Assembly (NCBI RefSeq): GCF_000797465.1
Contig: NZ_JSWG01000010.1
Coordinates: 1-64,000, forward strand
DNA from: Psychroserpens jangbogonensis
Lineage (GTDB): Bacteria; Bacteroidota; Bacteroidia; Flavobacteriales; Flavobacteriaceae
DNA: 64,000 nt
Direction of reading: 5' to 3'
Shown: positions 37,131 to 44,232 of the stretch, one piece after another
Layout: each line of letters begins with the position of its first letter
Numbering within the stretch: position 1 is the stretch's first letter
Notes under the pieces: model-generated
Database searches by the model: none
The model's input: only the letters and a program-made list of their open reading frames with translations
What the model was told of the DNA's origin: nothing
Translations under genes and position numbers: made by a program

Positions 37131-37868
37131 ATGGAAACAATGCAAGAACAAGAGCAAATTACAGCAATGCCAAGAATTGGCGACAAGGCACCTGAGTTTA
37201 AAGCCATAACAACACAAGGAGAGATTAACTTCCCTATTGATTATAAAGGAGAGTGGGTTATTCTATTTAGTCATCCAGCCGATTTCACTCCAGTATGTAC
37301 AAGTGAATTTATGACCTTTGCACATCTTGAAGACAAGTTCAATAAAGCTAATTGTAAATTGGTTGGACTTTCAATTGATGGTTTATATAGTCATATTGCT
37401 TGGTTAAGAACTATTAAAGAAAAAATTAAGTTCAATGGCATGAAAAACGTTGAAGTCAAGTTTCCTTTGATTGAAGATATTACAATGGAAGTTGCTAAAA
37501 AGTACGGCATGATTCAACCAGGAGAAAGTAAAACACAAGCTGTTAGAGCTGTGTTTTTTATAGATTCAAAAGGAACGATTAGAGCTATTATTTACTATCC
37601 TTTAAGTTTAGGAAGAAATTTTGATGAAATATATCGTGCATTAATTGCCATGCAAACTTCCGATGAATTTTCTGTAGCTACTCCTGCAGATTGGAATCCA
37701 GGAGATGATGTGATTGTCTCTCCAGCAGGATCTTGTGGAGTTGCTGAAGAGCGAATGAACTCTAAAGACGAATTAAAATGCGAAGACTGGTTCTTCTGCA
37801 CTAAACCTTTGGATAAAGACGAGGTTTTAGACAAAATTTTGAAAAAGACAAAACTACTTGCTGAGTGA
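37131..37868 (+). CDS. Peroxiredoxin of the Prx6/archaeal-type AhpC group
   Basis: 245 residues from the ATG at 37131, 5 bases after the HMA stop; the upstream in-frame GTG at 37101 is inside the HMA gene. Peroxidatic C56 in SHPADFTPVCTSEF. The long C-terminal arm holds C202, C217 and C223; KCEDWFFC resembles the resolving-cysteine pair of Aeropyrum thiol peroxidase. It reduces peroxides in the cytosol. The spare cysteines suggest a two-cysteine cycle (inference). Confidence 0.93.
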   Translation: METMQEQEQITAMPRIGDKAPEFKAITTQGEINFPIDYKGEWVILFSHPADFTPVCTSEFMTFAHLEDKFNKANCKLVGLSIDGLYSHIAWLRTIKEKIKFNGMKNVEVKFPLIEDITMEVAKKYGMIQPGESKTQAVRAVFFIDSKGTIRAIIYYPLSLGRNFDEIYRALIAMQTSDEFSVATPADWNPGDDVIVSPAGSCGVAEERMNSKDELKCEDWFFCTKPLDKDEVLDKILKKTKLLAE

Positions 37869-38803
37869 AACGATGGGTCTTAATTATACATGCTATTGCA
37901 CTATTCCTATATATCGTGTCTGTAAATGTTACTAATACAGAAACCTTGATATCTAAGGAAACAATTGATTTAAACCAAGTTTACATTCAACAAGATACTG
38001 TAAGCTTGGTTTCAATTGATACATCTATTACTATTGAGAATTATTTTCATTTTATAGATTCTATTGTCAAAACATATGATTCTATTACATCCTATAAGTT
38101 AACTGAACATATTTTAGTTCGCGCTAATTCATGGATTATAGATACACTTCAGAATACAGATTATTATCGAATGAAAGCTAGAGATTCATTTGTATACGAT
38201 CAAAAAAAGATGATTATTTTGCCAAAAGGAAATTTTATAGTAATTCCTGATTCAATTCAAACTAAAAAATTATTGAGTTCATTTCATAAGACAAGAATAG
38301 ACATAAATATCCCTGAATTTAAACTTCGTATTTATGAAGATACCATTCGGCTTTATGAATTTCCTGTTAGAGTAGGTAGGGATGAGAAAAAATATTTGGA
38401 GATGTCTGGTAGAGTACAGGATTTAAAAACGAAAAAAGGAGAAGGTTACATAGTTAGTCATGTGCGGAATCCGAGATACGTAAACCCTGTAAATAATCAT
38501 GAGTATTTTGTAACAAGAAGAGACGATAAAAAAGTGACTAAGTTGCCACAAGTCCCTTTTATTGAAACCGAAATCAATGGTATTAGAAACGGACAATTAA
38601 TTCATCCTACTACAAATCCAGTAACTTTAGGAAAAGCTTATTCTAATGGTTGTATTGGAACTAGAGAAGCCGATGCTTGGATGATTTATTATTATGCTCC
38701 AATTGGTACTAAAGTGAAAATTCGATATGATTTAAATATAGTTGATGAAGAAGGTAAAGCTTTAGTTCTAAAAGATATTTATGGATACAATAATAAAAAT
38801 TAA
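37865..38803 (+). CDS. L,D-transpeptidase (YkuD domain)
   Basis: 312 residues from a GTG that overlaps the peroxiredoxin stop by 4 bases. An N-terminal hydrophobic anchor (about 5-20) and a C-terminal YkuD domain (about 140-290): IPEFKLRIYEDTIRLYEFPVRVG, IHPTTNP with the conserved His, and NGCIGTRE with the catalytic Cys. The usual SHGCIRM is altered here (N for H, GTRE for RM). Makes or edits 3-3 peptidoglycan cross-links or anchors proteins in the periplasm. Confidence 0.88.
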   Translation: MKRWVLIIHAIALFLYIVSVNVTNTETLISKETIDLNQVYIQQDTVSLVSIDTSITIENYFHFIDSIVKTYDSITSYKLTEHILVRANSWIIDTLQNTDYYRMKARDSFVYDQKKMIILPKGNFIVIPDSIQTKKLLSSFHKTRIDINIPEFKLRIYEDTIRLYEFPVRVGRDEKKYLEMSGRVQDLKTKKGEGYIVSHVRNPRYVNPVNNHEYFVTRRDDKKVTKLPQVPFIETEINGIRNGQLIHPTTNPVTLGKAYSNGCIGTREADAWMIYYYAPIGTKVKIRYDLNIVDEEGKALVLKDIYGYNNKN

Positions 38804-38843
38804 CTCTGTGAAACACTTACCTTGTGGCAGACTAAATAAACAT

Positions 38844-39617
38844 TTACCTGTTCTCAGTATATCTATTAAACAAGCTTAATTGTAAAGACTTTCTAGCATC
38901 TTTTAACAGTTGTTCAACTTCTTCAAGTGTATTATTTCTTATGAGCGCAATTTCTCCTAATTCTAAGTGTTGGTTTGTAAACAAATCAAAGACATTATTC
39001 ATATCTAAAGGCAAATTTTGTAATACCATTGCTATATGGTTTTGGATTTTTTCTTCATCTAATTTCTTGTCTAATTTTTCAGCCAAAGCTTTCTCATTAT
39101 CTTCTACAAATACATGGTTTAATGTATAATTATTATGGTTGTAAGAGATATCATCTAAATCTTCAATCATAACTAAATCTCCGTCTCCATCTGTGCTAAA
39201 TTTCTCTTGCATTTCATCCCATTCCCGTTTAGAGTAGTCGTCAATATTCTTAAAGAAAAAATCATTAAATTCTTCTTCCACAATGATATCCTCCAACAAT
39301 TGATTAGTTCTTTTGAACAACCAGAGGTAAAAATTCTTTTCATTTTCAACATCTTCAATGTTATCGTAAATCTCAATAAATAGCTGATCAATGAAATCAT
39401 CGGCTTTATACTTTCCTTTAGAAAAGTGACCTTTTATTATTGCTGTATTCAATCTTCCATTGACATACGTTCTTATTTCTGGCATTATTTTTAATACCAA
39501 TTCATTAAAGGAAGCTTGATTGCCTTCCTTCTTTAATTGAATGAGATTTGAAAATGTTTTGGTCACGAAAAGACGGAACTCCTTTTTGTTTTGGTAATAA
39601 GAAATATTTGTTTGCAT
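38844..39617 (-). CDS. Divergent sigma-70-family-like protein
   Basis: 257 residues. A region-2-like block (KADDFIDQLFIEIYDNIEDVENEKNFYLWLFKRT, about 70-105) and a C-terminal region-4-like helix-turn-helix (LPLDMNNVFDLFTNQHLELGEIALIRNNTLEEVEQLLKDAR, about 200-245) are joined by an acidic linker (about 110-195), unusual for an ECF factor. It may be a sigma factor or a relative that has lost the function. A CRP/FNR-type box lies 66 bases upstream. Confidence 0.68.
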   Translation of the reverse strand: MQTNISYYQNKKEFRLFVTKTFSNLIQLKKEGNQASFNELVLKIMPEIRTYVNGRLNTAIIKGHFSKGKYKADDFIDQLFIEIYDNIEDVENEKNFYLWLFKRTNQLLEDIIVEEEFNDFFFKNIDDYSKREWDEMQEKFSTDGDGDLVMIEDLDDISYNHNNYTLNHVFVEDNEKALAEKLDKKLDEEKIQNHIAMVLQNLPLDMNNVFDLFTNQHLELGEIALIRNNTLEEVEQLLKDARKSLQLSLFNRYTENR

Positions 39618-39651
39618 AATAGAAGTGCTTAAATAGTTTAATTGTAAAGTA

Positions 39652-39694
39652 TAAAGATGCGAACTTGAGACCTGGATTGAAATGATATATATCA
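39652..39694 (-). promoter_or_regulatory. CRP/FNR-type box upstream of the sigma-like gene
   Basis: TGAT-ATAT-ATCA at 39683-39694 (AAATGATATATATCAGTT, nearly the same as the box at 36794). On the minus strand CATCTTTA starts at 39659, 29.5 bp from the dyad centre; it is one more step from the -7 consensus than the other elements. Confidence 0.5.
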
Positions 39695-39770
39695 GTTAAT
39701 AAAACTCCACCAAGCGTACCAATATCATTATGAATCCAATCAAGAAGAATTACATTTGGATAAATAGTAA

Positions 39771-40053
39771 TTATACTATTTCAACTAATTCTGTCAGTTC
39801 ATTTTCGGTTTCCATACCTGAATCCCAACAATTTAAATTATAAACAGTTGTATCTGCAATGTTTGTCAACGCTTCTTTAGTTAGAAAGGCGTGATGAGCT
39901 GTTATAAGTGCGTTTGTCATTGCATTCAATCTTAATAGAAGATCATCTTCTGGTAGGTCTTGTGAATGATCTTTAAAGAAGACTCCTTTTTTCATTTTTA
40001 TAGACATCATTACCCAAAGCTCCAATCTTACCTCTTTTAAGGCCTTCGATAAC
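39771..40053 (-). pseudogene. C-terminal fragment of D-lactate dehydrogenase (2-hydroxyacid dehydrogenase), truncated and frameshifted
   Basis: From the right end, one frame reads DVIEGLKRGKIGALGNDVY-KNEK and stops; the other continues GVFFKDHSQDLPEDDLL, ITAHHAFLTKEALTNIADTT and VYNLNCWD to the stop at 39771. Together they match the last ~95 residues of LdhA-type enzymes, including the catalytic-His region (GHQAF in the family; here AHHAF). Removing one A from the six-A run near 39988 would restore the frame. The N-terminal ~235 residues, with the Rossmann motif, are gone. The cut lies at the junction with the cusB fragment. Confidence 0.85.
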
Positions 40054-40305
40054 ATCTTCCGTTGGTTCTATTTCACATGCAACTGATATAAAAGCTCAAA
40101 GAAATCATTTTAAGCGTTTGTCATCATATTTAATAGGTGCTGTTGAAACCTTTGGAATAAACGAAACAGTGTATAGCCAATTTTGTCCTATGGCAGATAA
40201 TGACAATGGCGCATATTGGTTAAGTAGAGACGAAAAAGTAGTCAACCCATACTTTGGAGACGCGATGCTGAAATGTGGTAGTGTGAAACAAGTAATAGAA
40301 TAGAA
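40054..40305 (+). pseudogene. Duplicated 3' fragment of the CusB-type gene
   Basis: 252 bp identical to 25419-25670 apart from three substitutions (two change residues: S to N, S to G). The frame is open from the junction to the stop and gives the last ~82 residues of the adaptor (part of the DUF3347 domain), without promoter or start. The 5' break abuts the ldh remnant; the 3' break is 2 bases past the stop codon. Confidence 0.95.
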
Positions 40306-40337
40306 GTTAAAGCGATAGAATTGTCAACTAAAAAACA

Positions 40338-40372
40338 AAAGCCTTGCAAATCAAAAGATTACAAGGCTTTTT
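40338..40372 (+). terminator. Rho-independent terminator after the cusB fragment
   Basis: AAAGCCTTG and CAAGGCTTT form a 9-bp stem (with inner AATC/GATT pairs) followed by TT. It stands 33 bases past the fragment's stop, and is immediately followed by GCGGAGAGT, which reads like the reverse complement of a tRNA-Ser 3' end. Confidence 0.75.
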
Positions 40373-40443
40373 GCGGAGAGTAAGGCTCCGTGACCCATTG
40401 CTTTATCCCAGTGTTTACGCGGTGTTCTATTTGTCAAAACCCA

Positions 40444-40469
40444 ATAGGGTAACTCATAGGGTAACTCAT
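40444..40469 (+). repeat. 12-bp tandem direct repeat
   Basis: ATAGGGTAACTC occurs twice without a gap, followed by AT. Tandem direct repeats of this size often are arm-type sites of tyrosine recombinases; no recombinase gene is present here. Confidence 0.7.
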
Positions 40470-41057
40470 TATGTTTTTAACTTTTTCTAAGGTAAAGATA
40501 AGAAATAGTTTTTTACTCCTAAAAAAACTAAGTTGTTTTTAATGGATTAATCACGGATAAAAATCTTCTCTGATATGCAAATTATTTAAAGTAATACTTT
40601 AACATGCTAACTGTTTACGATGGACAACAATTAGAATTCTATACTTTGATTCTTAGGATTATAGTAAAATACTACATGTTGAATGTGCTTTAATATGAGT
40701 TTAACTCCCATCAAATGCAGTATAATTTTTGTTAATTTGTAGTGCATCTAATTTAATTCCGAGGATTTTTTCAATTTTTCAATGCTTGTTAGTCTATTAG
40801 CTTAATTAATTGATACTTATTAAGTAACCATGAGATTCCCTTTTTCAGAGGGTTTTGAAAGTTTCTCTTTGGTTAAATCTAAAAGATGTTTTGATTTTAA
40901 AGCGAGTGCAAAATAATTTTAGTTATACTCAATTAGGTTTTTAGTTCGATGCTTGAACACTGTGATTTGAAATTATATTTTTTTAATGTAATTAAAGGCG
41001 ATGTTATTAGTTCTGTCTACCAATTAACCTCCAGTTGTTAGTCGAAATTCACCTTTC

Positions 41058-41082
41058 GATATTTTTTGTGCTGTATTTGTAC
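41058..41082 (+). repeat. 25-bp direct repeat, left copy, flanking the pigment cluster
   Basis: GATATTTTTTGTGCTGTATT followed by TGTAC; matches 60581-60605 in 22 of 25 positions and in the same orientation. Copies stand just outside the first and last gene of the cluster. Confidence 0.7.
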
Positions 41083-41203
41083 TATTTCTTTTGAGATACG
41101 TAAGAATAGGAGGTAGGAACTTTATGTATCCTTTATCATCATCAATGATAGAATACGTAGTAAAAGAGTAGGAGTAATTGTTGTCTGTAGAATAAATCGT
41201 AAT

Positions 41204-42502
41204 CTAAGTGACTAAATAGCGTTTATCGATAACCAGAATAGGTTTTCTACTGAGTTTAGGGAACCTTAATTTTTTAAGATCATCTTTATCACAGAATTCA
41301 ACACGTGGTGTTACTCTTAGCTTCGCTCTAAAATGATCTTTTATCTGTTGTAGCAAATCTGGACTTGAAGCGTTACTCGCGAGCTTAATTAAAATTTCAT
41401 CGGTACCAACTTGATTATGTGAAATTTCAATGATGAAACTCTCTACATCTTTAAAATGATTCATTACATTTTCTATTGCTGGAGGATATAGTGTGGTCCC
41501 TTTATATTTTACCATCTGCTTTTTTCGTCCGTTTACTGGACCTAAACGCAAGGTAGTTCTGCCACATTTACAAGGTTGGTAATGCGCTCTTAGCATATCG
41601 CCAGTTTTAAATCTTACTAGAGGCATGGCTTCGATCCCTAGCGTAGTAATTGTAAGTTCACCAATAGTTCCATTACTGACAGGATGATTGTCTTCATCTA
41701 AAATTTCAACAACAATTAATTCTGGGTGATGATGCCCTCCATTTTGATATTCACATTCTGTAAAGGCGGTATGCATTTCGGTTGAAGCATAAGTAGAGTA
41801 GAGTGCAATATCCCAAGATTCAGTTATTTTTTGTCCTAGAACGTTTAAAGAAAAGTCATCGTTTCTAACAGATTCTCCTATACATATTGCCCCTTTTATT
41901 CCTGAAGAATTAATGTCAATTTTATTTGATTTAGCATACTCTATTAACTTCAATAAAAATGAAGGCACAACAATAAGATACGTTGGTTTAAACTTTAATA
42001 TGGAATCCCATTGAAGCTCCATAACCCCAGCACCTACACGAATAATTCCTGCACCAAGTTGTCTGGCTCCTAAAAAATAAGCCAAACCAGCCATAAACCG
42101 TCTATCTATAGTGGTCATTAACTGTATGACATCTTGTTTTTTAACTCCTGCACACCCAAAAGAAATAGCTTCATTATAAGCTAATCTGTCTAAATCTTTA
42201 TCGGTTAAGGCAATAGTTACAGGATCTCCTAAAATACCAGATGTTGTTACATAATCTATAATTTCTGTTTTAGGAACACACAGAAAATCATCATTATAAG
42301 ATTGTAAATCATCCTTTGTTGTAGGTGGTATTTGTGCTAAATCTTCAAGTGTATTTATGTTAGAAATAGAAAGGTTATGAGCTTTGAATAAGCGTTGATA
42401 AAATGGAGAATTCTGATTCACATATTGTAAAACATCTCCAAGTCTTTCTTCTTGAAATGCTTTCACTTTTGCATTCGATTGTTTTTCAATATCTGGAATC
42501 AT
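41204..42502 (-). CDS. Adenylate-forming ligase (phenylacetate-CoA ligase/PaaK type) of the pigment cluster
   Basis: 432 residues, size and fold typical of PaaK-like AMP-forming ligases: YVTTSGILGDPV as the phosphate-binding loop, IALYSTYASTEMHTAFTEC for the adenine site, and GDMLRAHYQPCKCGRTTLRLGPVNGRKKQMVKYKGTTLYP before the C-terminal subdomain. In this cluster the likely substrate is the 4-coumarate made by the tyrosine ammonia-lyase at 57621, activated for loading on CoA or ACP (inference). Overlaps the C45 gene by 4 bases. Confidence 0.82.
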   Translation of the reverse strand: MIPDIEKQSNAKVKAFQEERLGDVLQYVNQNSPFYQRLFKAHNLSISNINTLEDLAQIPPTTKDDLQSYNDDFLCVPKTEIIDYVTTSGILGDPVTIALTDKDLDRLAYNEAISFGCAGVKKQDVIQLMTTIDRRFMAGLAYFLGARQLGAGIIRVGAGVMELQWDSILKFKPTYLIVVPSFLLKLIEYAKSNKIDINSSGIKGAICIGESVRNDDFSLNVLGQKITESWDIALYSTYASTEMHTAFTECEYQNGGHHHPELIVVEILDEDNHPVSNGTIGELTITTLGIEAMPLVRFKTGDMLRAHYQPCKCGRTTLRLGPVNGRKKQMVKYKGTTLYPPAIENVMNHFKDVESFIIEISHNQVGTDEILIKLASNASSPDLLQQIKDHFRAKLRVTPRVEFCDKDDLKKLRFPKLSRKPILVIDKRYLVT

Positions 42503-44181
42503 CGTTTTAGTTTTCGTTCTGATTTCTTTATATATTTTGAAATAAATTCAGCATCAGGACGTGTTGTAATTTCTTTTGTAGATGCTAAATTGAAAGCTTT
42601 TAGAGCTTGAATGTAATTTCTGTTTATATAGTAATATTCGCCTGCAAGCTTGTTTGCTTTCCAATACTGAGGGTTTAAACTTACAAGAAGTTTTAAGTCT
42701 TCATCATTTAGTTGAATGTCATTTTCAATTGCATGCTCTATTTTACGTTCTAATACTCTATAGGTTTCATAATTAAGATAGTCATCAGTTTCTAAAAAAG
42801 GATCTTTAGCGATACTAAGACTTTGATTAGAAATTGAGAACTTTGAAGGGTTTCCATCTCTGTTATTAAATACGTCATTCAAATCATACCCTACAAATTT
42901 TCCTAATTGATATGGATTAGAAGAGACCCAAAATTTTAAATCTTCAGGTTGAAAAACAATACCATGATGCGCTAATAATTGGTTAAGTGCTTTCTCATTT
43001 CCATAGCCTATGACCTTGTCACCACTACCGTTTTTGTCTCTTAAGATTGCAACAGCTTCAGTCGGATTTATCTTGTCCTCCCCTGTTAAAAGTTCTTGCA
43101 TTCTATCAAATCTATATTGTGTGTGGCTTTCTATAATCGTCTTTTCATTTCTTCGATCACTTTCATAAGGATCACTTTGAAAATGATTAGAACAAATCAG
43201 CTGATTAGAGTTTTCAACTTCATATACCCCAAAGTTTTTAGGAGATACTTCAATAAGTACTGCTTTTTTATCTTTTGCACTTCCAACAAGAATAGATTCA
43301 GAAACAAAAACTTCACGTTTTGATGCAATGGCAATGGCTTCCTCAATATTAGATGCGTATTGTAGAATTTCTCTTGTTAAGATAGAGATGGGTGTTTTCG
43401 CGATTAATGGAATTTTAGATTTTCCAGCATTTATAGTAACGGTTAATCCTTGGTCATTCATACCAGAAACGACACCAATCATTCCTCCCCAAGTTACGGA
43501 CATAAAATTATGACCTGTGGTTGGCTTAACGAAGGCTATAATTTTGTTTTCAGCAAAGGCATCACCAGCATAAAAGTCAAAATTGCGACCAATAAGTAGT
43601 TTGCCATCTTCGGTTTTGTTCCCCCAAGCAGCGAAAGACGTACAACCAACCAAAGCTAAATCTTGTAGGGCATGACCAATATCGTGCGCACCATGTAAAT
43701 ACAGCGAACGTAAATAGGGTGGAGCAATGCTATTAAAATCTGTGGATGCATATTGTGTTAGACCATAAATTTCACTTTTATATTCGTTGGTGACATGTTT
43801 GTACATCTTACGATTGAACCAAGATAGAAACTTTCTTAAGAATTTTTGTTTTCCTTCGGAAGGCACCAAATCGTTGATTTTATCAAAAAACACCCTTTCT
43901 TGTTTATACATTAAATCTTTGGTAAGAACTCCAATAGCATGTCCGCGTTCTAAAGGATCTCCTTCTACATATAATTCCCAAAGCCCTTGTTTATTTTTGG
44001 TCAAAAAATTATTCCCAGCATAAGATGTTGAATCGTTTATAACAACTTTCTCTGGAATATTAGAATTATACTTTGAAATATCTGGATGATCGTTTATAGA
44101 TTTGTTTATGCCACAAGACGTCAAAAGTAATATGCTAAATAACCCAAGAATAATATGTTTTGCTGAACCTGTTTTAAGCAT
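42499..44181 (-). CDS. C45-family autoproteolytic acyltransferase/hydrolase lipoprotein with C-terminal TPR-like region
   Basis: 560 residues: lipobox LLTSC (C23), then an N-terminal-nucleophile domain (about 65-400) where C180 in LALVGCTSFAAWG would become the nucleophile after self-cleavage, with GRNFDFYAGD following, as in acyl-CoA:6-aminopenicillanic acid acyltransferase. The C-terminal part (about 450-560) has a TPR-like repeat (YWKANKLAGEYYYINRNYIQALKAFNLA). Possible job: transferring or hydrolysing the polyene acyl ester at the envelope (inference). Confidence 0.82.
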   Translation of the reverse strand: MLKTGSAKHIILGLFSILLLTSCGINKSINDHPDISKYNSNIPEKVVINDSTSYAGNNFLTKNKQGLWELYVEGDPLERGHAIGVLTKDLMYKQERVFFDKINDLVPSEGKQKFLRKFLSWFNRKMYKHVTNEYKSEIYGLTQYASTDFNSIAPPYLRSLYLHGAHDIGHALQDLALVGCTSFAAWGNKTEDGKLLIGRNFDFYAGDAFAENKIIAFVKPTTGHNFMSVTWGGMIGVVSGMNDQGLTVTINAGKSKIPLIAKTPISILTREILQYASNIEEAIAIASKREVFVSESILVGSAKDKKAVLIEVSPKNFGVYEVENSNQLICSNHFQSDPYESDRRNEKTIIESHTQYRFDRMQELLTGEDKINPTEAVAILRDKNGSGDKVIGYGNEKALNQLLAHHGIVFQPEDLKFWVSSNPYQLGKFVGYDLNDVFNNRDGNPSKFSISNQSLSIAKDPFLETDDYLNYETYRVLERKIEHAIENDIQLNDEDLKLLVSLNPQYWKANKLAGEYYYINRNYIQALKAFNLASTKEITTRPDAEFISKYIKKSERKLKR

Positions 44182-44232
44182 TTGAATACTGCTTTTTATA
44201 GCATTTATTTAAACATGTTATCATACGACTTT

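Larger units (their letters stand above)
40306..41203. other. 900-base gene-free junction region
   Basis: Contains the terminator above, a short tRNA-Ser-3'-end-like GCGGAGAGT at 40373-40381, the 12-bp tandem repeat at 40444, the 25-bp repeat at 41058 and no supported gene. After the ligase stop (41204) the same minus-strand frame stays open for about 59 codons, down to about 41035. It reads like a scar between the stress block and the pigment cluster. Confidence 0.6.

Noticed and set aside
39751-39758. TACATTTG as a plus-strand promoter
   Set aside because: No TTG at the right distance and it faces only the antisense side of the ldh remnant.
40118-40303. A separate small gene of 61 codons
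   Set aside because: It is only the tail of the cusB-type gene copy; it lacks any start signal and is annotated as a fragment.
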